Shown in pieces: positions 1 to 5,313 of a DNA stretch of 6,396 nt. Under the pieces are notes generated by a model. That model was not told the DNA's origin and made no database searches. It was given only the letters and a program-made list of their open reading frames with translations. Within the stretch, counting starts at the first letter, position 1; each line of letters opens with the position of its first letter. Source of the DNA: Streptosporangiaceae bacterium (GTDB taxonomy: Bacteria; Actinomycetota; Actinomycetes; Streptosporangiales; Streptosporangiaceae); contig JASHTQ010000342.1 of NCBI GenBank assembly GCA_030040475.1, positions 1 through 6,396 of the forward strand, in the 5' to 3' direction. The translations under genes and the position numbers were made by a program.

Positions 1-211
1 TCGACGTCGCGGCGGCGGTCAGCGCCAGCACCACGGCCGGGGACGTGCCGGCCACGCCCGGGTTGAGATGGTGCTCGGCGAACCAGTAGCGGGTGTAGCC
101 CAGCCGTTCGGTCTGCTGGGCCAGGTCGATGCTGTTGCGCAGCGCCTGGGTGGCGGTCGAGCCGGACGAGATCGGGACCAGGTCCAGGACGGTCAGCGGG
201 GTGGTGGTCAT
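1..211 (-). CDS. LLM class flavin-dependent oxidoreductase, MsnO8/YhbW-like, N-terminal part (runs off left edge)
   Basis: Only the first 70 codons are in the window. The frame starts at ATG 211-209 and is open to base 1. The visible protein begins MTTTPLTVLDLVPISSGSTA and continues with QTERLGYTRYWFAEHHLNPG (about residues 33-52), then TSPAVVLALTAAATS. The LDLVPI..G opening, the LGYxRYWFAEHH strand and the following SPAVVL are typical of the MsnO8/YhbW branch of the bacterial luciferase fold. These are TIM-barrel enzymes that use reduced flavin or F420; the substrate cannot be told. A strong ribosome-binding site, GGAGGAAAG (225-217), ends 5 bases before the ATG and supports this start. It is the fourth gene of a leftward run of LLM genes. 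The upstream LLM frame stays open across this whole segment in another frame, but codon third positions favour this frame after base 211. The family call is confident; function is not assignable. Confidence 0.88.
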   Translation of the reverse strand, partial: MTTTPLTVLDLVPISSGSTATQALRNSIDLAQQTERLGYTRYWFAEHHLNPGVAGTSPAVVLALTAAATS

Positions 212-228
212 GCGGGCTTTCCTCCTCA
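212..228 (-). promoter_or_regulatory. Ribosome-binding site overlapping an out-of-frame TGA between the third and fourth LLM genes
   Basis: On the minus strand the order is TGA (228-226), GGAGGAAAG (225-217), CCCGC, then the ATG of the MsnO8-like gene at 211. The layout matches the junction at 2731-2747, where a gene's stop TGA runs straight into GGA and the next ATG follows 13 bases later. Here the gap is 14 bases. The TGA is therefore where the preceding gene would be expected to stop, yet it lies in a different frame from that gene's homologous part. The ribosome-binding role is confident; reading the TGA as the ancestral stop is inference. Confidence 0.75.
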
Positions 229-1358
229 GCCGGTAAGCCGGTGGCGGCGACGGCCCGGGCGGGCGCCGCGTCGTTGGCCCGGGCGGGTACGGCGTCGTCG
301 CGGATCGGGCCGCCGCCCCAGCCCCAGGGAGGGTCGGGGATCTCGCGCCGCAGCACCGGGGCGATGTCGGACTGGAACAGTTCGAGGCTGGCGCGGTGCT
401 GCGCGTCGGAGAGCCCGCCGGCGTCCGCGTGCAGGTGCAGGACCGAGTGGCCGAGCTGCTCGTGATAGCGGTGCACCTTCTCGATCACCTGGGCCGGGCT
501 GCCGATCAGGGCGGAGGAGCGCTCGACGAAGTCCTCGAGCGTGCCGAACACCGGCTGCACGCCGAGCCTGGACTGGAAGGCCAGGTAGCCGGCGAACACC
601 GGGCGGTAGGCGTCGATCGCGTCCTGGGAGTTGCGCTCGGCGTAGTAGCCCGCCGTCCCCGCGCCGACCGCGATCGCCGCCGGATCGTGCCCGTAGTGGG
701 CCCACCGCTCGCGGTAGTAGCGGATCAGCTCCGCGTAGGGCTCGATCGGGTTGGTGACGTTGGCCGAGAACAGCGGGTCGCCGTACCTGGCGGCCAGGTC
801 GACCGACTGCTTGCTCGTGGCGCTGCCGTGCCAGACCCTGATCGGGCGCTGCAGCGGCCGCGGCCACACCTCGGCCTCGGTCAGCGGCGGCCGGAACCTC
901 GTCTCGTAGGTGATCTTGTTGTCGCGCCACAGCCGCCGGAACACCTCGTAGGACTCGGCGTTGCGGTCCCATTGGTCCTCGGGCGTGACGTGGAACAGGT
1001 CCCGCTGGGCGGCGCCGTTGCCCTTGCCGATGATCAGCTCGAGCCGCCCGCCGGAGAGGTGGTCCAGCGTGGCGTAGTCCTCGAACGCGCGGACCGGGTC
1101 CAGCAGCGACAGCGTCGTGACCGCGGTGAACAGCCGGATCCGCGTGGTCCGGGCGGCGAGGTGGCTCAGCACGACGGTCGGGGAGGAGGAGATGAACGGC
1201 CGCTCGTGCCGTTCCCCTACCCCGAACCCGTCGAAGCCGAGTTCCTCGGCGAGCAGCGCGTTCTCGACCACCTCGGCGAACCGCTCCCGGGTGGATTTCT
1301 GCGCGCCCGTGCGGGCGTCCGGGGCGTGCACGATCAGCGTGATCGTGATGAACCTCAT
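226..1358 (-). CDS. LLM class flavin-dependent oxidoreductase, C-terminal end disturbed (no in-frame stop in window)
   Basis: The start is ATG 1358-1356, which overlaps the TGA of the preceding gene as ATGA, so translation is probably coupled. A luciferase-like barrel can be read over residues 1-347: LGFDGFGVGERHERPF (about 40-55), TTRIRLFTAVTTLSLLDPVR (71-90), DYATLDHLSGGRLELIIGKG (94-113), a WDRNAESYEVFRRLW helix (130-144), RPIRVWHGSATSKQSVDLAA (171-190), DPLFSANV (194-201), TLEDFVERSSALIGSP (273-288) and DIAPVLRREIPDPP (331-344). It is probably an FMN- or F420-dependent oxidoreductase with unknown substrate. After about residue 347 comes an Ala/Pro/Arg-rich tail with normal GC-rich third positions, up to about base 240. 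The frame then meets a rare TTA codon (236-234) and stays open to base 1, through the next gene. The left limit given here, 226, is the out-of-frame TGA where the gene would be expected to end, so the span is not a multiple of three. A one-base indel or a genuine long overlap would each explain it. Confidence 0.8.
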
Positions 1359-2731
1359 GACGCGGCCCTGGCGGTCGCCGTCTGGCCGGGGCGTGCCGGC
1401 GGGGCCAGGCCCAGGTGGTCGCGCAGCGTGGTGCCGGTGTAGTCGGCGCGGAACACGCCGCGCTCCTGCAGCAGCGGGACCACCTTGTCGACGAACGGCG
1501 CAAGCCCGCCCGGGGTGATGTGCGGGACCAGGATGTAGCCGTCGGCCGCGTCGGCCTGGACGAGTTCGTCGATCGTCGCGGCGACCGTCTCCGGCGAGCC
1601 GACGAACGACTGCCTGCCGGTCACCTCGATCACCACCTCGCGGGCCGACAGGTTCCCGGCCTGCGCCCGGGCCCGCCAGTCGGCGGCAAGCGCGACCGGG
1701 TCCTTGGCGAACTGCCGGACGCTGGCCCGGCCCTTGGAGATCAGGTTGTCGCTGACCACCGGGTCGAAGGCGGGCAGCGGCCCGTCGACGTCGAACCCGG
1801 ACAGCTCGGTGTTCCACAGCTGCTCGATGAACGTCAGCGCGGTCTGCGGCGAGACCTGGGCCCGGCGTACCTCGCGGGCGATCTCGGCGGCCTCGGCGTC
1901 GGTGTCGCCGAGCACGAACGTGGCCGCGGGCAGGATCAGCAGCTCGCCGCGGGTCCGGCCGAACCTGGGCAGCCTGCCCTTCACGTCGGCGTAGAAGGCC
2001 TGCCCGGCCGCCAGCGTGGAATGGCGGGAGAAGATCGCGTCCGCCGCCGCGGCGGCGAAGTCGCGGCCCTCGTCGGAGTCGCCCGCCTGGAAGATCACCG
2101 GGCGGCCCTGCGGCGAGCGCGGCACGTTGAACTGCCCGACGATGTCGAAGAACGCGTCCTTGTGGCGGAAGGCGCCCGGCTCGTCGACGGCCAGGAACTG
2201 GCCGCTGCCGGCGTCGGCCAGGATCTCGTCGCCGTGCCAGGAGTCCCACAGCTCGTTCGCCGTGGCCAGGAAGGTCCTGGCCCGGTCGTAGCGGTCGGAT
2301 TGGGCCAGGTAGCCGCCGCGGCGGAAGTTCTCCCCGGTGAAGGCGTCCCAGGAGGTGACCACGTTCCAGGCTGCCCGCCCGCCGGACAGGTGGTCGAGGC
2401 TGGCGAACTGCCGTGCTACCTCGTACGGCTCGTTGAACGTGGAGTTGATCGTGCCGGTCAGCCCGATGTGGTCGGTCACCGCGGCCAGCGCGGCCAGGAT
2501 CGTGAAGGTATCGGGCCGGCCGACCACGTCGAGGTCGTAGATCAGCCCGTTCTGCTCGCGCAGCCGCAGTCCCTCGGCGAGGAACAGGAAGTCGAACTTG
2601 CCCCGCTCGGCGATCTGGGCGAACTGGCGGAACGAGTCGAACTCGATGTGGCTGCCGGCGGCGGGGTCGCTCCACACGGTCGTGTTGTTCACGCCGGGGA
2701 AGTGCGCGGCCAGGTGAATTTGCTTGGTCAT
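1355..2731 (-). CDS. NtaA/SnaA/DszA family FMN-dependent monooxygenase
   Basis: This 458-residue protein is close to the usual length of the NtaA/SnaA/DszA/DmoA family. These are two-component monooxygenases that take FMNH2 from a separate reductase to oxidise chelators, dialkyl sulfides, sulfones or antibiotic intermediates. Diagnostic stretches are HFPGVNNTTVWSDP (10-23), RGKFDFLFLAEGLRLREQNG (43-62), TGTINSTFNEPYEVARQFAS (92-111), LDHLSGGRAAWNVVTSW (112-128), ANELWDSW (158-165) and NVPRSPQGRPVIFQAGDSDE, the flavin-phosphate-binding turn. A FVGSPETVA segment near the C terminus precedes the closing VVPLLQERGVFRADY. The ATG at 2731 is preceded by TGAGGA, whose TGA is the stop of the upstream gene. 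Its own TGA (1357-1355) overlaps the next ATG. The C-terminal 16 or so residues are a loose Ala/Pro-rich tail. Family assignment is firm; substrate is unknown, and NtaA, DmoA and SnaA roles cannot be separated by eye. Confidence 0.93.
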   Translation of the reverse strand: MTKQIHLAAHFPGVNNTTVWSDPAAGSHIEFDSFRQFAQIAERGKFDFLFLAEGLRLREQNGLIYDLDVVGRPDTFTILAALAAVTDHIGLTGTINSTFNEPYEVARQFASLDHLSGGRAAWNVVTSWDAFTGENFRRGGYLAQSDRYDRARTFLATANELWDSWHGDEILADAGSGQFLAVDEPGAFRHKDAFFDIVGQFNVPRSPQGRPVIFQAGDSDEGRDFAAAAADAIFSRHSTLAAGQAFYADVKGRLPRFGRTRGELLILPAATFVLGDTDAEAAEIAREVRRAQVSPQTALTFIEQLWNTELSGFDVDGPLPAFDPVVSDNLISKGRASVRQFAKDPVALAADWRARAQAGNLSAREVVIEVTGRQSFVGSPETVAATIDELVQADAADGYILVPHITPGGLAPFVDKVVPLLQERGVFRADYTGTTLRDHLGLAPPARPGQTATARAAS

Positions 2732-2744
2732 CGTTCTCGTGTCC

Positions 2745-3977
2745 TCAGGCGGCGTAGCGGTTGGCCGGGCGGGCCAGGCCGAGCAGGCCCCGGAGCGTGC
2801 CCGCCTCGTAGCGGGCGCGGAACAGGCCGCGGCGCTGCAACTCGGGTACCAGGCGTTCGGTGAGGCGGATCAGGTCATGCGGCAAGGCGGCCGGGCGCAG
2901 CCGGAAGCCGGACAGCCCGGCGGCCTGCCAGTCCTGCAGCAGGTCGGCCAGCCCGGCGGCGGTGCCCGTGTAGACGAGCGCGTCGCTGGCGTACTCGGTC
3001 CCGGCGCGCTCGTCGAGGCGCTCCTTGCGCGCGGCGGCGGCGGCCCGCGTCTCGTCGAGGAAGACCACCAGGTCGGCGAAGACGTGCACGGTCTGGCCGG
3101 CACGGCCGGCCAGGGCCTGCTCGGACCGGATCTCCGCCACGATATCGGCGGCGTGCGCCGCGTCGCGCGGGGTCACGAACCCGACGTCGGCCGACCGCCC
3201 GATCAGCCGGTACGGCACGCTGGCGTGGCCGAGCGCGGCGACGACCGGCTGGCCCTGCGGCGGCCGCGGGGTGATCGACGGCCCCTTCACCGAGAACCAG
3301 CGGCCCTCGAAGTCGATGTAGTGCAGCTTGTCGCGGTCGATGAAGCGGCCGGTCGCCACGTCGCGGATCTCCGCGTCGTCCTCCCAGCTGTCCCAGAGCC
3401 TGCGCAGCACCTCCACGTAGTCAGCCGCCTCGTCGAAGTGGTCGGCGATCAGCCGCTGCACGTCCGGATCTGCGGCCCGGTCCGCCCGCAGCTGCGGGAT
3501 TTCCCGCCGGCCGAAGTGGGCCGCCGCGTCGGCGCGGGCGGCGATCTGGACGCGTACCCCGGCCCGCCCGCTGCTCACGTAGTCCAGGGTGGCGATCGCC
3601 TTGGACAGGTGGAACGGCTCGGTGTGGGTGGTGACCGCGGTCGGCACGAACCCGATGTACCGGGTGACCGGGGCGACCCGGGCCGCGATCAGCACCGCGT
3701 CCAGGCGCCCGCGGACCCGGTCGGTGCGGGCGTCGGCGCGGAAGTGGTCGTCGGACTGCAGGTTCAGCCCGTCCTCGATGGTGAGGAAGTCGAGCAGGCC
3801 GCGTTCGGCCTGCTGAGCCAGCTCGGTCCAGTAGCCGGCGGTGAACAGCCGCTGCGGCTGGGCGTCGGCCTCCCGCCAGGCGGCGGGATGCCACCCGGCG
3901 CCGTCGAGGGCGACCGCCAGGTGCAAGGGGGGCGAGGCGGCCGGTCGGCCGCCTCGCCCCGCTGGGGCACTCGTCAC
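2745..3977 (-). CDS. Divergent NtaA/SnaA-like LLM flavin-dependent oxidoreductase
   Basis: The first gene of the leftward LLM run, 410 residues, starting at GTG 3977-3975. An in-frame TGA lies two codons upstream, so no longer start is possible. GGAAGGA ends about 11 bases before the GTG and acts as a plausible ribosome-binding site. Luciferase-fold segments include LHLAVALDGAGWHPAAWRE (18-36), GYWTELAQQAERGLLDFLTI (48-67), EDGLNL (68-73), ATLDYVSSGRAGVRVQIAAR (129-148), EVLRRLWDSWEDDA (189-202), FSVKGPSITPRPPQGQPVV (228-246) and a closing LQRRGLFRARYEAGTLRGLL. LWDSW, PPQGQPV and the closing segment match its neighbour at 1355-2731, so the two are paralogs. The neighbour's QAGDSDEG flavin-phosphate turn is replaced here by AALGHASVPY, and NSTFNEPY by VTTHTEPF, which suggests a different ligand geometry or substrate. 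Residues 6-17 are encoded by a perfect inverted repeat. An LLM oxidoreductase is near certain; cofactor (FMN or F420) and substrate are open. Confidence 0.9.
   Translation of the reverse strand: MTSAPAGRGGRPAASPPLHLAVALDGAGWHPAAWREADAQPQRLFTAGYWTELAQQAERGLLDFLTIEDGLNLQSDDHFRADARTDRVRGRLDAVLIAARVAPVTRYIGFVPTAVTTHTEPFHLSKAIATLDYVSSGRAGVRVQIAARADAAAHFGRREIPQLRADRAADPDVQRLIADHFDEAADYVEVLRRLWDSWEDDAEIRDVATGRFIDRDKLHYIDFEGRWFSVKGPSITPRPPQGQPVVAALGHASVPYRLIGRSADVGFVTPRDAAHAADIVAEIRSEQALAGRAGQTVHVFADLVVFLDETRAAAAARKERLDERAGTEYASDALVYTGTAAGLADLLQDWQAAGLSGFRLRPAALPHDLIRLTERLVPELQRRGLFRARYEAGTLRGLLGLARPANRYAA
3929..3960. repeat. Perfect 15-bp-arm inverted repeat inside the first codons of the leading LLM gene
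   Basis: The left arm GGGGCGAGGCGGCCG (3929-3943) and its exact complement (3946-3960) are separated by only the two bases GT. In the leftward transcript it falls about 17-48 bases after the GTG start, across codons 6-17, which encode a low-complexity Gly/Arg/Pro/Ala stretch upstream of the conserved fold. All-GC pairing would make a very stable hairpin. It has no U-tract and lies within the gene, so a simple terminator is unlikely. It could attenuate translation or transcription, or be a protein-binding site. The repeat is directly visible; its role is inference. Confidence 0.85.
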
Positions 3978-4039
3978 GGATCAGCACGTCCTTCCCGATC
4001 GGGGGCAACTGGATAACGGCACGGCATTACCAAGTATTT

Positions 4040-4053
4040 CACTAGACATAGTG
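4040..4053. promoter_or_regulatory. Candidate operator: 14-bp dyad with 5-bp arms
   Basis: CACTAGACATAGTG consists of perfect arms CACTA and TAGTG around GACA, in the most AT-rich part of the spacer. It sits 62-76 bases upstream of the GTG of the leading LLM gene. Size and position suit a dimeric regulator such as a TetR, MarR, GntR or Rrf2 type protein, but no regulator gene is in the window and the motif is not one I can name. Confidence 0.35.
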
Positions 4054-4058
4054 GGCTA

Positions 4059-4087
4059 CGGGCCAGGGGGGCTACGATCGCGGCCCG
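4059..4087. terminator. Weak stem-loop after the hydrolase gene
   Basis: CGGGCC (4059-4064) pairs with GGCCCG (4082-4087) around a 17-base loop, beginning about 10 bases past the hydrolase stop in the leftward direction. There is no U-run. The stem is only 6 bp, and such stems are common by chance at this GC content, so this is a tentative terminator only. Confidence 0.2.
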
Positions 4088-4097
4088 GCGGGAGGTG

Positions 4098-5015
4098 TCA
4101 GGAGCCGAAGACGAACTGCTCGATGATCGCGGCTAGCTCAAGCGGCGTGTCGCCCTGCAGGCTGTGACCGGCTTCCTCGACGTGGACGACCTGGGCCGAA
4201 GGCAGTCGGCGCAGCAGCTCCCGCTCGTCGTCGTCGTCCAGCACCGAGTCCGGCCGCATGCCCCGGGCGAGCAGCAGCGGCACGGTCGTCGACGACAGCG
4301 CCGCCCAGAGCTCCGCGTAGCGGGTTGCCTGGCCGGCCGGGCTGCCGGCCCGGCGGTGCCGGGCCCACCGCCACACCCAGGTCCCGTCGGGCTGCTGCTC
4401 GGCGTTGTGCAAGATGCCCCGCCGCAGCGAGGACCGGGACCTGGTGGGGTTGAACCGGGCCGTCCGCTCCAGCAGCTCATCCAGGCTGGCAAAGCTGGGC
4501 GGCCCGGTGACGAAGTCGGTGATGTGCTGCGCCCGCTGCGCCTTAATTCCCGGCAGCACGTCGACGAGGACGATCTTGCGGACCAGCTCCGGCGCCTCGG
4601 CGGCCAGCGCGATCGTCGTGAGCCCGCCCAGCGACATGCCGACCACCGCCTTGGCCGCGGGGGCGAGCTCGCCGACGGCGACCGCGACGTCGGCCGCGTT
4701 GCCGCGGGCATCAAGCTGGCCTTCCTGACGGTCCCCTGGGCCGTCGGAGTGGCCGTGCCCGGGCAGGTCGATGGCCACCAGCGGACGGCCCAGCGCCATG
4801 GCCACCGTGTCCCAGGTGTGGGCGTTCTGCGATCCGCCGTGCAGCAGGACCAGCTCCGGCTCCCCCTCCTGCCACACCAGCGCGCTCAGCCGCCGGCCGC
4901 CTGACACCCCGACGAAGGCCCGCCGCACCGTCGGCGGGCGGTCAAAGGGCAGGCCGTACTCGGCTGCGTTCTCGCCGAACAGCCCGAACTCGTCGTAGTC
5001 CACCCGCCCGGTCAC
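4098..5015 (-). CDS. Alpha/beta fold hydrolase
   Basis: A 305-residue alpha/beta hydrolase. LVLLHGGSQNAHTWD (55-69) carries the HGG oxyanion-hole turn, and AIDLPGHGHSDGPG (81-94) follows the next core strand. VVGMSLGG (124-131) is the nucleophile elbow, with Ser128 as the likely nucleophile. A cap-like region follows (about 150-235). VHVEEAGHSLQGDTP (277-291) supplies His284, and Asp256 or a nearby residue of the PDSVLDDDDE stretch may be the acid. The start is GTG 5015-5013. It overlaps the preceding stop as GTGA and has GGAGAAG ending 6 bases upstream. An ATG farther upstream in the same frame (5225) would only translate Arg/Pro-rich shadow sequence. The N-terminal DYDEFGLFGENAAEYGLP segment precedes the fold. 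No signal peptide or membrane segment is visible, so it is probably cytoplasmic. It could cleave an ester, lactone, epoxide or C-C bond; the substrate is not evident. Confidence 0.92.
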   Translation of the reverse strand: MTGRVDYDEFGLFGENAAEYGLPFDRPPTVRRAFVGVSGGRRLSALVWQEGEPELVLLHGGSQNAHTWDTVAMALGRPLVAIDLPGHGHSDGPGDRQEGQLDARGNAADVAVAVGELAPAAKAVVGMSLGGLTTIALAAEAPELVRKIVLVDVLPGIKAQRAQHITDFVTGPPSFASLDELLERTARFNPTRSRSSLRRGILHNAEQQPDGTWVWRWARHRRAGSPAGQATRYAELWAALSSTTVPLLLARGMRPDSVLDDDDERELLRRLPSAQVVHVEEAGHSLQGDTPLELAAIIEQFVFGS

Positions 5016-5197
5016 GAGCGCTTCTCCGCTTCGGCCCCGCCGCGCCGGGGGAGGCCGAGCATGCCGTAGATGCGGATGACGTCGTCGCTGCCGTAGTGGC
5101 CGACGTCCGACAGCCGGGGAAGGCCGTTGCGGCGGATGGCGGTCAGCACGGATCGGCGGTGGGCGCGGGCGAAGTCGATGCCGTCGGAGAGGTCCAC
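5012..5197 (-). pseudogene. Internally deleted PPOX-class F420/FMN split-barrel protein (61 codons)
   Basis: The frame starts at GTG 5197-5195 and ends at TGA 5014-5012, overlapping the hydrolase start as GTGA. Residues 1-43 (DFARAHRRSVLTAIRRNG, then LPRLSDVGHY and DDVIRI) match the N-terminal beta hairpin of PPOX-type F420-dependent proteins, where RSVL.TIRR.G.PQLSNV is typical. Residues 44-51, YGMLGLPR, resemble the C-terminal end of that family; from memory the M. tuberculosis member Rv1155 ends in a similar VYGLPPG. Full proteins are about 140-150 residues, so roughly 85-100 middle residues that bind the cofactor phosphate and form the dimer barrel seem to be missing, with the frame kept. 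The usual LSN is LSD here. No strong ribosome-binding site precedes the GTG. It may be a dead gene still serving as a translational leader for the hydrolase, or a retained miniprotein. The family match is by eye. Confidence 0.65.
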
Positions 5198-5234
5198 GGT
5201 GCCCAGTATGGTCGGCCAGTACCACCGGGCACCG

Positions 5235-5270
5235 TATTGTCTATTTTCTCAATCAGGTTAGTTCTAAAAG
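5235..5270. promoter_or_regulatory. AT-rich divergent promoter/operator region
   Basis: This 36-bp island is the most AT-rich stretch of the window. It lies between the leftward PPOX/hydrolase unit (start 5197) and the rightward oxidoreductase (start 5314), where promoters for both directions are expected. It contains the 10-bp palindrome TTAG-TT-CTAA (5258-5267) and a looser ATTG/CAAT pair (5236-5239, 5250-5253). TTGTCT (5237-5242) could be a rightward -35 box, but no good -10 lies at 17-18 bp. The role is inferred from composition and the divergent layout. Confidence 0.45.
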
Positions 5271-5278
5271 CAGGGCCG

Positions 5279-5298
5279 GGCCGGTTCCGGCCGGTTCC
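5279..5298. repeat. Two tandem copies of GGCCGGTTCC
   Basis: The 10-bp unit GGCCGGTTCC occurs twice head to tail, at 5279-5288 and 5289-5298, directly before the ribosome-binding site of the oxidoreductase gene. Each copy includes the self-complementary part of CCGG-TT-CCGG. It lies in the untranslated leader and one helical turn separates the copies, so it could bind a regulator. It could equally be a chance short duplication. Confidence 0.4.
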
Positions 5299-5308
5299 AG
5301 GAGGGAGG
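5299..5308 (+). promoter_or_regulatory. Ribosome-binding site fixing a TTG start
   Basis: AGGAGGGAGG ends 5 bases before TTG 5314-5316 and offers two overlapping Shine-Dalgarno cores (GGAGG at 5300-5304 and 5304-5308). The first in-frame ATG is codon 15, inside the first conserved strand. This strong site therefore selects the TTG as the true start. Confidence 0.8.
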
Positions 5309-5313
5309 CGGCG

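Larger units (their letters stand above)
3978..4097 (-). promoter_or_regulatory. Spacer upstream of the LLM run, probable promoter/operator
   Basis: This 120-bp gap lies between the hydrolase stop and the leading LLM start, both leftward. Its middle (about 4016-4053) is clearly richer in A and T than the flanking genes, as expected of an actinomycete promoter. It includes the dyad CACTA-GACA-TAGTG at 4040-4053, whose right-hand neighbour is a pair of GGGCTACG direct repeats (4053-4060 and 4069-4076). No convincing -35/-10 pair with correct spacing was found, so the promoter call rests on position and composition. A leftward promoter here would serve all four LLM genes. Read-through from the hydrolase unit is the alternative. 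Confidence 0.45.

Noticed and set aside
226..1503. Long minus-strand open frame of 425 codons covering the third LLM gene
   Set aside because: It is in a different frame from the LLM homology, is rich in Arg/Pro/Ala, and matches no family. Its only value is that its TGA marks the likely lost stop.
1415..2863. 482-codon plus-strand open frame, and similar ones at 396-1442 and 2724-4016
   Set aside because: These are antisense shadows of the LLM genes produced by high GC content. Their translations are Gly/Val/Arg-rich with no recognisable domain, while the opposite strand has clear family motifs.
4053..4076. Direct repeat GGGCTACG at 4053-4060 and 4069-4076
   Set aside because: Two 8-bp GC-rich copies with no clear partner or symmetry. 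It is mentioned under the spacer but not strong enough as a site.
5016..5225. Extended 375-codon version of the hydrolase starting at ATG 5225
   Set aside because: The extra 70 residues are His/Arg/Pro-rich and lie out of frame over the PPOX remnant. The GTG at 5015 has a good ribosome-binding site and homology begins there.
4043..5243. TGTCTA shared at about 66-71 bases upstream of the leading LLM gene (4048-4043, minus strand) and of the oxidoreductase (5238-5243, plus strand)
   Set aside because: The match is only six bases in AT-rich DNA. Without more copies it cannot be told from chance.
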